Translations under genes and position numbers: made by a program
Part shown: positions 42,975-53,490 of the stretch, in pieces
Position numbering within the stretch: the first letter of the stretch is position 1
Layout of the letters: the number at the start of each line of letters is the position of its first letter
Notes under the pieces: generated by a model
Databases searched by the model: none
What the model saw: only the letters and a program-made list of their open reading frames with translations
Told to the model about the DNA's origin: nothing
Origin: Elephas maximus indicus
Taxonomy: Eukaryota; Chordata; Mammalia; Proboscidea; Elephantidae
Assembly: GCF_024166365.1 (NCBI RefSeq)
Contig: NC_064820.1
Location: 144,232,001 to 144,296,000, forward strand
Direction: 5' to 3'
Length of the DNA: 64,000 nucleotides

Positions 42975-44080
42975 CTCTGGAGAACCCTAACAGGCATAGT
43001 AGATACTTATTTTTTTTTAAAAAAATATTGAAAAGAATGAATGTCTTTACAAACCCATTATCCAGAGGTAACCACTACTGAAAATTTGGTGTGATTGCTC
43101 TAGTCTAATGGAACTACCAAATCAAACAACTTTCATTATAAGTCAATTTTTTTTGTATAATTGTGTGTTTTGCAGTTCATCTCATAGCAATTTTTTATTA
43201 AGAGATAAAAAGAAGCTAATTTCTTTCATTTATTCTACTTAAAGAGCATCCTCTCTAGATTCAGGAGCATGTTGCTTCATTGCATCACTGCTCAGATTTG
43301 AGAGCTACAGAGGCAGCGTGCATCACTTAGAAGAAGCAACTCCAACTCCACCCTATTTAACTTCAGCATTTAAGGAAACAAATGACTAAAGCCGTTATTT
43401 GGATGATGGAGGGTTTTTTTTGTTTGTTTGGTTGTTACCTTTGCCTTAATGTCTGTACTCCCAAAAGCTATTAGGAAATTCATTCCTTAGTAAACATTTT
43501 TTGAATCCCCATTATGTGCTAGGCTTTCTTCTAGGTGCTGGGGTTACAGGAATGAATTAGAAAGACAAGTTCCCTAACCTCGTAAGGACTGTATGTTCTA
43601 GTGAGAAGAGATAGACAATAAACAAGTAAACCAATAGATGAGCAAGATTATTTCATAGAGTAATAAATGTTTCCATGAAAAGAGAACAGGTACTGTGCTA
43701 AGGATTAACGCAACTCATATAGGACGTGTGCTTAGGAGTCATTATCAGCTTTCTATGTCTCTTTGTGCTGAGTGGATTTGATCATGAAGTTAAAAATCCT
43801 GTGTAAGCACTTATGATGGGGCCAGTACACAGTAGTGTGTGGAGCAGGAAAAGAACACTCAGAAGCACACAACCCAGAGAGAGCAGTCACAGGCTACCAG
43901 TAATTTAAAGTCCTTAATCTGGAGAAAATAAATAACAGCGAACTGCAAAACTAAATTCTAGGTCTAGCCTTTGGATTTTTCTCTACATCGGAACACAAGA
44001 ATAAGTTAAAAAAAAAAAAAAAAGCTTTACCCCACGTAGAACATTGTGAAATAGTTTTTGAAGAGTTGAAAGGGACATGG
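42975..44080. other. mostly unrecognised sequence with one old repeat
   Basis: At 43478-43700 an old repeat reads 'ttgaatccccattatgtgct', 'ttctaggtgctggggttaca', 'agatagacaataaacaagta' and 'tactgtgctaagga'; it begins as the complement of an L2 tail. The remainder shows no gene or repeat. An A16 run is at 44007-44022. Confidence 0.5.
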
Positions 44081-44240
44081 GAAACCCTGGTGGTGTAGTG
44101 GTTAAGAGCTACAGCTGCTAACCAAAAGTTCAGCAGTTTGAATCCACCAGCAACTCCTTGGAAACTCTATGGGGCAGCTCTACCCTGTCTTATAGGGTTG
44201 CTATGAGTAGGAATCAATGGCAACAGGTTTGTTTTGCTTT
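44081..44240 (+). mobile_element. AfroSINE (short form)
   Basis: 'gaaaccctggtggtgtagtg', 'agtttgaatccaccagcaac' and 'tatgagtaggaatcaatggc'; the tail has lost 'actcg' by a small deletion. Confidence 0.93.
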
Positions 44241-45534
44241 GGCTTATGGTGGAGGTGGGGACATACTCTGATTAGGTTGGAAAATACTCAAAGAGGAAAT
44301 TAAAGGTGATGATGAATCTGCAGACACAGGAGCCCAGTTCTTGGGAAGGCAATGGTAGCATCCTATAAACGATTTTATTTTTCTTTATTTCTCGTAATTT
44401 AAATATAAGGCATATTTTCCTCTACTCTGTTTTAGCAAACCAATGACATAAAATAAAACAGCATAATTAGACTTAACTATCCCAGGTCAATTCTCTGGTC
44501 ATCAAAGTTTTTAAAGCAAATAAGATCAACCTTCAGAAAACAAAACAAAAACCCTCAGTCTGCTTTTCCGGACTTTAATATAGTTTTTTTTCTTTCTGGG
44601 AAGGAAAATAAATTTTTTTGTTTATAGTTTCTTTTGATCAAATACCTCAAATCTTTACCAGCGCTAAAGTATAAACGGCTGGGACTGGAAATGGGACTGA
44701 TGCTGACAAATGGACCAGGAGCAGCTGATTCTTGCTTGTTTTGAAACAGTAAAGTCCTAGATCGTAAAAATGGCAGAGTTCTTACGGTCCCTGATTGAGC
44801 ATAGCTAATTCCTGATCCGTGGGAGCATGTTTGTATTACAGTGATCCTAATTTACCCATAAATAAATTATTCTCATCTGAGGCTCATAAATAAATTTAGT
44901 TTTAATTGCATGCCTACTGTTAGACCCTAAAATTAGACAGCTTTGGTCCTCCTTTGCCAACAGGAGGAGGTGTTCTGGAATAGTTCAGTTGAGATTTGCT
45001 GTGGCTCCAGAGGCACTTTGGGAGAGAAAAAAGGCAGAAATATTTTATAAGGGCCAAGAGATTTCAGTTGTAGATGCCTTGTTTCTGGTCAGACAGAAGC
45101 CATGTTGAACGTTTTTCAACAAGCTGAAGAGTGGCACCCCAGCCATGCCTTCTATCTTTACTTTTCTTTTGAATCCCCAGGGTCCATTTTCATAGATGAT
45201 GCCAAAGAGGGTGAATCAGAGAGACTGCCTTCCTGGCTTGTTCCAGTGCCCAGTTTTCCTTAATTAGCAGGAACAGGACCCACTTAGAAAAGATGTTTGT
45301 GCTCTGGTGACGAAGTGCCCTCAAATAGAGTCACTGACTAAAAGAGAATGTAGGACAATCTTACAAATTAACTTGAACACAAAGGAATATAGGCCATGTG
45401 TGAAATTAGGTTGACCCCAATAGAAGTCAGGTTAGGAACAAGCAGAAGAGGTAAGCTGCCCCACCTCCACTGGCATTCCTTTCCACCCTTCTCCCACCCA
45501 ACACAGCAACTTCCACACTCTCCCAAGCTGAGTG
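44241..45534. other. no gene or repeat recognised
   Basis: About 1.3 kb of unique-looking sequence. No coding frame with recognisable motifs. Confidence 0.5.
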
Positions 45535-45650
45535 GCTTTGTGCAAGTCACTTAACCTCTTGATACGTGTTTCCTTGTTTGAAAAATAGGGTGAATAACAG
45601 TACCTACTCAGGGACTTGTTTTAAGGATTAAATCAATGTTTATATAGTAC
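45535..45650 (+). mobile_element. MIR
   Basis: 'ctttgtgcaagtcacttaac', 'gaaaaatagggtgaataaca' and 'gtacctactcagggacttgt' match the MIR core and 3' part. Confidence 0.8.
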
Positions 45651-45887
45651 CCACACACAGGGGCGCCGGTAAATAAAGTTGCTATTCCTTTCTTCCCATT
45701 CCCTCCATGAGGTGTGCTCTTTGGTAAGTTATTCCCTAGACTTGCTTTATTTTTGTTCTCTACTTTTCTCTATACCCACATTTTCTGTCTACGGAATGTT
45801 GAAGGGCAGGAGCACCAGGAAAGTTTTCTTTTTTGAGAGAAAGGGTCTATCTGCTAAAATGAACTCAAAGCCCCATTAAAACAAACA

Positions 45888-46148
45888 AACAACAACAACA
45901 AAAAAAAAACCCAGCTGTCAAGCGTGGAATTGGCTCCAGTTCATGGTGACCCGGCGTGTGTCAGAATAGAACTGTACTCTTTCAGCATGAGTCCCTGTGG
46001 GAAAAATAGACATAAATTTTAAATAAATGGATGATTTTTTGGAAGTCAGTCACCAGGCCTTTCTTCTGAGGTGCCTCTGGGTGGACTCGAACATCCAACT
46101 TTTGATTAGCAGCAAGTGTGTTAACCATTTACAATACCCAGGGACTTT
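45888..46148 (-). mobile_element. AfroSINE (diverged long form) carrying a filler insertion
   Basis: On +: 'aattggctccagttcatggt', 'aatagaactgtactc', then about 55 foreign bp, then 'agtcagtcaccaggcctttc', 'gaggtgcctctgggtggact' and 'aatacccagggact'. The foreign segment (about 45985-46039) resembles sequence 500 bp downstream (see findings). Confidence 0.8.
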
Positions 46149-46344
46149 ATTTAAAATATTAAAGGCTACTAAAAAAAAAAAAATCCATCTTCTGATGATT
46201 ATTTACTGATGTTTACTTCAAACTCTTATAAGTCCATCATTGTTTTAAAAAGAGATTTATTACTTAAGTATTTATTTTAGCGGTGTTTATGTTTATAATA
46301 TTTACTTATTCACAAGTCTTAACCCCCAAACAAGAATATGACAG

Positions 46345-46435
46345 CTTTTTGAGGCCAAGGATCGCATCTGACTCGTCTCTGTAGGCAATGCAGTGCACAC
46401 AGTAGGCCCCCAGAAAATATTTGTTTAAATCGTAT
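46345..46435 (+). mobile_element. L2 3' end fragment
   Basis: 'agctttttgaggccaaggat', 'aatgcagtgcacacagtagg' and 'ccccagaaaatatttgttta' match the L2 tail (usually ..cacatagtaggtgctcaataaat..). Confidence 0.65.
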
Positions 46436-46925
46436 ATTTTGTTATGTAGCATTTATAATAAGTACTACCATGTCCTTAACATTTTATATATGCTGATACA
46501 CTAAGAGTCCCTGTGGGCTGTGGAAAAATAGAAGTAAATATTAATAAATAAAAAGAACATATACGTTTCTACCACTCTCCTGTAATAGGTGTGTAGCACA
46601 TTTAAGAGATTATTAGTAATGATGCAGAAAGAATCTGGGTAAAAGAAAAAGCATCAATACCAGAGATTATAATAAGTAGCAGCATAGTATAGGAAAAAGT
46701 TCCAGGCAGGAAGCCAAAGAAAAGCATGGGTGATAAGAAAGAATAAGACAAAACTTTGGAATAGTAGGAAATAGTATAAATAATGTGAAGTTCTATGTTG
46801 AGTTTTTGTCTTCAAACCATTTTATGTGGACCCTCTCACCTCTGGAAAGATAGGTTGGCCAATCACACTGGGGCAGAAGCACCTGATGCTTAGGGGCCAT
46901 GTGGCCATTAAGAGAATAGCAAAAA

Positions 46926-48073
46926 TCAAAACCAGATTTTTTTTTTAAATAATTTTTATTGTGCTTTAAGTGAAAGTTTACAAATCAAGTCAGTCTGTCA
47001 CATATTATCTTATATACACCTTACTCCATACTCCCACTTACTCTCCCCCTAATGAGTCAGTCTGCTCCCTCCTTCCAGTCTCTCCTTTCGTGACGATTTT
47101 GCCAGTTTCTAACCCTCTCTACTCTCCTATCTCCCCTCCAGACAGGAGATGCCAACACAGTCTCAAGTGTCCACCTGATACAAGTAGCTCACTCTTCATC
47201 AGCATCTCTCTCCAACCCATTGTCCAGTCCCTTCCACGTCTGATAAGTTGTCTTCGGGAATGGTTCCTGTCCTGGGCCAACAGAAGGTTTGGGGATCATG
47301 ACTGCCGGGATTCTTCTAGTCTCAGTCAGACCATTAAGTCTGGTCTTTTTATGAGAATTTGGGGTCTGCATCCCACTGTTCTCCTGCTCCCTCAGGGGTT
47401 CTCTGTTGTGCTCCCTGTCAGGGCAGTCATCGGTCGTGGCCTGGCACCATCTAGTTCTTCTGGTCTCAGGATGATGTAAGTCTCTGGTTCATGTGGCCCT
47501 TTCTGTCTCTTGGGCTCATAGTTATCTTGTGACCTTGGTGTTCTTCATTCTCCTTTGATCCAGGTGCGTCGAGACCAATTGATGCATCTTAGATGGCCGC
47601 TTGTTAGCATTTAAGACCCCAGACACCACATTTCAAAGTGGGATGCAGAATGTTTTCATAATAGAATTATTTTGCCAATTGACTTAGAAGTCCCCTTAAG
47701 CCATAGTCCCCAAACCCCTGCCCTTGCTCCGCTGACCTTCGAAGCATTCAGTTTATCCCAGAAACTGCTTTTGGTCCAGTCCAGTTGAGCTGACCTTCCG
47801 TGTATTGAGTATTGTCCTTCCCTTCACCTAAAGTAGTTCTTATCTACTAACTAATCAGTAAATAACCCTCTCCCACCCTCCCTCCCTCCCCCCCTCGTAA
47901 CCACAAAAGTGTGTGTTCTTCTCAGTTTATACTATTTCTCAAGATCTTATAATAGTGGTCTTATACAATATTTGTCCTTTTGCCTCTGACTAATTTCACT
48001 CAGCATAATGCCTTCCAGGTTCCCCCATGTTATGAAATGTTTCACAGATTCGTCACTGTCAAAACCAGATTTT
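46926..48073 (-). mobile_element. L1 3'-end insertion with 15-bp perfect target duplications
   Basis: TCAAAACCAGATTTT is present at 46926-46940 and 48059-48073. Between them a T-rich start (complement of the poly(A) tail) leads into 'tttttattgtgctttaagtg', then about 1.1 kb of afrotherian-type L1 3' UTR complement, ending at 'cacagattcgtcactg'. It is 5'-truncated, as most L1 copies are. The open frame at 46970-47479 is antisense 3' UTR and not a gene. Confidence 0.93.
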
Positions 48074-48087
48074 CGAATGCTGCTACA

Positions 48088-48250
48088 GGAGCCCCTGGTG
48101 GCCCAGCGGTTAAGAGCTCGGCTGCTAACCAAAAGGTCAGCAGTTCAAATCTACCAGCTGCTTCTTGGAAACCCTATGGGGCAGTTCTACTCTGTCCTAT
48201 AGACTCGCTATGAGTCGGAATCAACTCAGCAGCAATGGGTTTGGTTTTGG
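48088..48250 (+). mobile_element. AfroSINE (short form)
   Basis: 'ggagcccctggtggcccagc', 'agttcaaatctaccagctgc', 'ctatgagtcggaatcaactc' and 'gcaatgggtttggttttgg'. It lies 15 bp beyond the L1 target duplication. Confidence 0.95.
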
Positions 48251-48364
48251 TAGGAGCCTTAGTGACAATTTACAAAGTGAATAAAAGATATAGAAAAGAA
48301 TAACTTCTTTTTGGTGAAAAGGAAACAACCGCTAACAATAGCTGAACTTTACTGAGAGTTTATG

Positions 48365-48530
48365 TGGTAGGCACTTAAGTATTAACTTGTTTAATCTTCA
48401 CAATGCAATGAGCTATTACCCCATTTTGCAGATGAGAAAACTGAGGCACAAGGTGGTTGGTTCAACAACTTTCCCAAAATTACATAACTCCTAAATGGTA
48501 GCAGTGGAAGCAGATTTTGAGTGCATTTCG
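48365..48530 (-). mobile_element. MIR
   Basis: 'taatcttcacaatgcaatga', 'cattttgcagatgagaaaac', 'tgaggcacaaggtggttggt' and 'actcctaaatggtagcagtg' are the complement of MIR. Confidence 0.88.
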
Positions 48531-49019
48531 TTCGGCTCCACGGCTGCACTTCTAATCTCTTCATCTCCTTCTGACTCTGCTTTCCAGCCCCAGAGAAGAA
48601 ATGGAAGTAACAAATATGGGCACACATTTGTATTCAATAGCTTCAATGATGGTTAGCACAGCAACCGATCCAGTTTCTGTTCTTGTTGCTAGGCCTGAAG
48701 TACTAAATGATAGTTTCACTTGTTTGTTGATCACTTACTCTGTGTGGCTTAATTTTATTCTCAAGCATCTTTTAAATGTTGGCCTTCTACAGGTGTGGAA
48801 ACACAGGCATAGACGGTAGCTTGCACAGGTTTACACAGAAGCTGGAAGAGCCAAGAATTCGGTTTAGAATTTTGTGGCTCCAAAGACTCCTAGGAACCAC
48901 ACTAAACAGCAAAAGTACACTTTACCTTTCTCCCAGGTGTAACTCCCTCTCCCCTCTCATCATTACTGAGGTGGCTGATGTTAGTTGCCTTCCTAAAAGC
49001 CATGCCCACCTTCTTCCTT
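48531..49019. other. no gene or repeat recognised
   Basis: Unique-looking; the open frames at 48601-49024 carry no recognisable domain. Confidence 0.5.
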
Positions 49020-49486
49020 GCTAATAGACCATGAATTTACTTGTCTCTTCACAGGCCACGGATTGGTTTAGGCACTGGCATGTGTATGCAATTCTGGCTA
49101 ATGAGATATGAAGGAAAGTCTGCTGGTTCAGGGCACTTTCAAGAATATTTTCTCTTTCCCTTAAAAAGGAAAAGGAGTGGTCTCTTTCTTCCTTTCTCCA
49201 CCTTTGGACATTGTTAGGAGAAGATGTGATATCTGGAATGGTGGCAACCATCTTGCAGCCATGAGGGAATAGCACAAGTTAAGAAAAAGCCAACGTGGTG
49301 AGAAAATGTGAAGGCTGGAGAGAGGTTGGATCCTCAATGCCATCCTTCAGCCCTGAATTAACCATTCCGGAACCTCTCAACCTTGGGACTTCTTGTCATG
49401 TGAGATAATAACATTTCCTCGCTGTTTAAGTCATTTCTGTTTGGGTTTTCTGTTACATACAGTTGCAAGTATCTTAACTGATACAA
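49020..49486 (+). mobile_element. old LTR-like element, family not named
   Basis: 'ctaatgagatatgaaggaaa', 'aaggaaaaggagtggtctct', 'gccatgagggaatagcacaa' and the ending 'tgggttttctgttacataca', 'agtatcttaactgatac' resemble the body and 3' end of old mammalian ERVL/MaLR-like LTRs. Confidence 0.45.
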
Positions 49487-49514
49487 TTAATATCATCAGC
49501 ATCACCATCATTAT

Positions 49515-49690
49515 CATTAAACACTGTTACCAGGCATATTAGATGCATTATCTTATTTAATCCTAAGAACAACCCTATGAGATGGGTATGTCTATCATTC
49601 CTAATTTACAGATGAGGAAATTATAGCTTAGAGAGGTTAATTTGTCCAAGGATCTACAAGAAAGTGGCAGAACAATGATCTGAAGTACAG
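49515..49690 (-). mobile_element. MIR
   Basis: 'gcattatcttatttaatcct', 'caaccctatgagatgggtat', 'ttacagatgaggaaattata' and 'agtggcagaacaatgatctg' are the complement of MIR. Confidence 0.9.
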
Positions 49691-49738
49691 ACATTTCCTT
49701 CATCTTTATTAATACTTACAATAAAACACAGGTTTTAT

Positions 49739-50072
49739 TATCCTTATTCACTGTGCTTTAGGTGAAAGTTTACAGTGCAAATTAATTTTTCATTTAAAAA
49801 TTTATACACAAATTGTTTTGTGACATTGGGCGCAATCCCCACATTGTGTCAGCACTCTCCCCCTTTCCCTTTCCACCCTGGGTTCCCCGTGTCCATTTGT
49901 CCAGTTTTCCTGTCTCTTTCTGCCTTCTTGTCTTTGCTTAAAAATATGGAACACTTCACATATTTGCGTGCCATCCTTGCTCAGGGGCCATGCTAATCTT
50001 CCATGCTAATCTTCTCCGTATCGTTTCAATTTTTAGTGTATGTGCTGCCAAAGAGAGCACTATCCTCATTTA
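49739..50072 (-). mobile_element. U6-L1 chimeric retrocopy
   Basis: On - the order is U6 snRNA (50060 to 49940) then the L1 3' end (49939 to 49751). Flanks TATCCTTATTCA (49739-49750) and TATCCTCATTTA (50061-50072) agree at 10 of 12 and are plausible target duplications. The L1 part matches the other afrotherian L1 3' end at 62567 in 'gtgctttaggtgaaagttta' and 'ttgtgacattggg'. No poly(A) tail remains at the L1 end. Confidence 0.8.
49940..50060 (-). pseudogene. U6 snRNA pseudogene
   Basis: The - strand starts GTGCTCTCTTTGGCAGCACA and ends with the U6 3' end TTCCATATTTTT. The conserved U6 centre including ATTAGCATGGCCCC is present. It is about 121 nt against the usual 107, because a 13-nt segment (complement ccatgctaatctt) is doubled at 49988-50013. 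Several base changes occur in the 5' stem (gcttcgg to tctttgg) and near 'acagagaag'. There is no proximal sequence element or TATA box of a real U6 promoter upstream. It is a retrocopy, not an expressed gene. Confidence 0.93.
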
Positions 50073-50365
50073 TTGAAAAGGGACCTGCAGTTTAAGAGAT
50101 GACGTTCTGCCACACGCCTAGCGAATGCAAGGTTTATACTGAGGTCTTTAACTCCAAGTTGGTGTTTTTTTCACTGTATCCAGGCCTCCCACTTCACTGC
50201 CCTTCCCAGATGCTGGGAGGACTCCTGTTCTCAGTCTTTTCTTTAGTTATTCCTTCCCCACTCTCTACTTGTTTTGTGCCCTAATCCTCTAGCCCCTTGC
50301 TCTCTCCTGGTTGAGAGCAAATGCTAATCTCTGTTCATAAGTGATCTAACTGATCTGCTACATCC

Positions 50366-50949
50366 CCTAGTAATGTTGTTGTTGTTAGGTGCCATCGAGT
50401 TGGTTCTGACTTATAGCGACAGTATGTATAACAAAACCAAATACTGCCCAGTCCTGCACCATCCTCACAATCATTGCTATGTTTGAGCTCATTGTTGTAG
50501 CCATTGTGTCAATCCGTCTCCTAGAGGGCCTTCCTCCTTTTCACTGACTCTACTTTACCAAGCATACTGCCCTTCTCCAGAGGCGGATCCCTCGTGATCG
50601 CATGCCCAAAGTATGTGAGACAAAGTCTTGCCATCCTTGCTTCTAAGGGGCATTCTGGCTGTACTTCATCCAAGACAGATTTGTTTGTTCTTCTGGCAGT
50701 CCATGCTGTATTCTTTATTCTTCACCAGCACCATAATTCAAATGCATCTCTTCTTCATCTGCCTTCCTTATTCATTGCCCAGCTTTCACATGCATATGGG
50801 TGGTTGAAAACATCATGGCTTGAATTAGGCTCACCTTAGTCCTCAACGTGACGTCTTTGCTTTTTAAGACTTCAAAGAGGTCTTTTGCAGTAGATTTGCC
50901 GCTTCCATGGGTATTGATTGTGATCCGAGTAAAATGAAATCCTAGTAAT
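50366..50949 (-). mobile_element. RTE 3' end with 9-bp perfect target duplications
   Basis: CCTAGTAAT occurs at 50366-50374 and 50941-50949. The 566-bp insert (50375-50940) reads on - from 'ggatttcattttactcggat' to the tail '(caac)n' complement 'gttgttgttaggtgccatcg'. It is severely 5'-truncated, with an internal deletion near 50895 relative to other copies. Confidence 0.95.
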
Positions 50950-50957
50950 AGGATGCC

Positions 50958-51105
50958 TTAACTCTGTTTGGAGCCCTGGTTTGACTGCTAACCCAGCAGT
51001 TTGAATCTACCATTCCCTACTTGGAAACTCTACGGGGCAGCTCTACTCTATCCTTTAGGGTCACTATGAGTTCGAATCACTCGTCAGCCAAGGGTTAACT
51101 CTGTT
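50958..51105 (+). mobile_element. AfroSINE, internally deleted, with 11-bp perfect target duplications
   Basis: TTAACTCTGTT at 50958-50968 and 51095-51105 frames 126 bp with 'tggagccctggtttgactgc', 'cagtttgaatctacc', 'ggggcagctctactctatcc' and 'cactatgagttcgaatcact'. The A-box segment ('ggcatagtggttaag') is deleted. Confidence 0.93.
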
Positions 51106-51426
51106 CACATGCACCTGTCTCTTGGAAGCTCCTACTCACTGATGAAAGGATGGCCTCAGGCTTGCCATAGGCTGAACAAGCAAAACACGCAGGCCCCCTG
51201 GCTTCCTTCAAACCCCTGTGCACTAGCATCCTAGAGAGTAGGCTTCCTGTGTGTGGCCCATGGGCTAAGCCAGCTCAAACACTGATCGTAAGAACAATTA
51301 GAATGGACTACGGAAAAAAATCCTGTAGTTAGAACAAGATAGAATAGAAAGATTCATAATATTAAAATCTTTGAGACAAATAAGAAAAGGAAGAGGACAG
51401 AATGAAGTTATTCATTACTCTCTGTA
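51106..51426. other. no gene or repeat recognised
   Basis: About 320 bp of unique-looking sequence. Confidence 0.5.
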
Positions 51427-51700
51427 ATGGGAAGTTACCTGGACCCTCAAATTCCTTTCCCTTCTTATCTAGTGTGCTGCCTCCTCTCCTATAGGCTGAC
51501 CTCACTAGGAAGCTGCTGTCCTTCCTCTCCCACCACAGCCCCCCTACTTGTATACCAGACTCCTAGTCTTTATTCATGCAGGTCTGGGCTGTTCCTGCTG
51601 CAACCCTGCTGTATCTTTCAATCCAAATCTTATGCATTCTTCAAGACTCAGTGCAAGTCCCATATTCTCTATGAAGACTTCTTGAAACATACCTGATTAC
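51427..51700 (+). mobile_element. L2-like fragment
   Basis: 'tgcattcttcaagactcagt', 'gcaagtcccatattctctat' and 'gaagacttcttgaaacatac' correspond to the L2 block usually reading 'ttcaaggcccagctcaaatg..cctccatgaagccttcc'. Confidence 0.5.
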
Positions 51701-52421
51701 ATGAGTGTCTTTTTTTCCTGAACTGTCTTGCAATTTAAGAGTTGTGATGATTCAGCTTCTTCAATCAATTTGTGGAAGTTGTTCCCCTACTCTTCCTAAA
51801 GCTTTTTGATCTTATGGCCATTGGCATTACCAATCACTGGAATTGCTGACCTTTGAGGTATCTTTCCCTGGTATGTTAAGCAATCATTGCTATCCAAGAC
51901 CATCACAAGACCATTGAAAGTTCTTGCCTGACCTTCATCTTTCCCCCCTTTTTCTAGTAACATCACCACAATTTTCTTTTGGAATAGTTGGAGGAGGGCA
52001 TATTAAGCCAACACTGGTCAATCAACATAATCAATCTCCTAACCACTGTGATTTGTTCAAGGTAAGCATGTGACTCAGGCTAGTCCAATATGATTCCATC
52101 CTGGGACATTTGCTGGAACTGTTATAAAGGAGAGAAGCTCTCTTTCCTCAATCTAATTTTTTGGAAGTCTGAGTTCTTTGGGACTTCAACATGACAGTGT
52201 GATGAGAAAAATCCAAAACAGAAAATTAGATGAATAGTTAGCAAGAGAGATATTAATTTCTGGCATCATTTGACCTGAATCATGTATCCAGCCAGACTCA
52301 CCCTTGAAATTTTCATTTTCTTGAGACAATAAATTCTTTTACTTAAGCCTGCTTGAGTTGCGATTTCTCTCGGAACTCAAAGAGTCCCAAGAGATTCATC
52401 CATCAGACGAGTGGAGTTTCC
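51701..52421. other. unnamed, possibly old LTR/DNA repeat
   Basis: 'atgtgactcaggctagtcca', 'ggaactgttataaaggagag' and 'aagcctgcttgagttgcgat' have an old-repeat texture, but I cannot name it. No gene is seen. Confidence 0.35.
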
Positions 52422-53490
52422 TGTGTTGTTAGGTGCCATGGATCGGTTCTGACTCATAGTGACCCTATGTACAACAGAATGAAACACTACCTGGTCCTAC
52501 GCCATCCTCATAATCCTTTGCTGTGTTTGAGCTCATTGTTGGCAGCCACTGGGTCAATCCATTTTGTTGAGGGTCATCCTCTTTTTCAGTGACACTCTAC
52601 CAAACATGATGTCCTTCTCCAGGGACTGCTCCTTCTGATAACACATCCAAAGTATGTGAGTCGAAGTCTTGCCATCTGGGCTTCTAAAGAGCATTCTGGC
52701 TGTACTTCTTCCAATACAGATTTGTTAGTTTTTCTGGCAGGCCGGAGTGTATTCAGTATTCTTCGCCAACACCACAATTCAAAGGCATCAATTCTTCTTC
52801 AGTCTTCTTATTCGTTGTCCAGCTTTTGGAACATATGAGGCAATTGAAAATACCATGGCTTGGGTCAGGCACACCTTAGTACTCAAGGTGATATCTTTGC
52901 TTTTTAACACTTTAAAGAGGTCTTTTGCAGCAAATTTGCCCAAGGCAGTATGTCATTTGATTCTTAACTGCTGCTTCCATAGTATTGATTGTGGAACCAA
53001 GTAAAGTTAAATCCTTGATAACACTTTTATTTTCTCAGTTTATCGTGATGTTGCTTATTAGTCCAGTTGTAAGGATTTTTGTTTCCTTTATGTTGAGGTG
53101 TAATCCATACCGAAGGCTGTAGTTTTTGATATTCCTCAGTAAGTGCTTCAAGTCCCTTTCATTGCAGCAAGTGAGGTTGTATGATCGGCATATCGCAGGC
53201 TATTAATGAGTATTCTTCCCATCCTTGATGCCTCATTTTTCTTCATATAGCCCAGCTTCTTGGATTATCTGCTCAGCATACAGACTGAATAAGTATGGTG
53301 AAAGGATACAATTCTGATGCATACCTTTCCTGATTTTAAACCATGCAGTATCCCCTTGTTCTGTTCAAACGACTGCCACTTGGTCTATGTACAGGTTCCT
53401 CAGGCACAATTAAGTGTTCTGGAATTCCCATTCTTTGCAATATTACCCATAATTTGTTATGACCCACGTAGTAGAATGCCTTTGGTATGG
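52422..53490 (-). mobile_element. RTE 3' end, 5'-truncated
   Basis: About 1.07 kb on -, from a KAF..HNKLW-like region (53480) through the altered YADD box (YADH at 53181-53192) to 'gaaccgatccatggcaccta'. Frames are broken throughout. Confidence 0.92.

Noticed and set aside
46970-47479. 169-residue open frame on +
   Set aside because: It lies wholly within the antisense L1 3' UTR insertion, so it is a chance frame.
49940-50060. Functional U6 snRNA gene
   Set aside because: 13-nt duplication, base changes in the 5' stem, no upstream promoter elements, and fusion to an L1 end.
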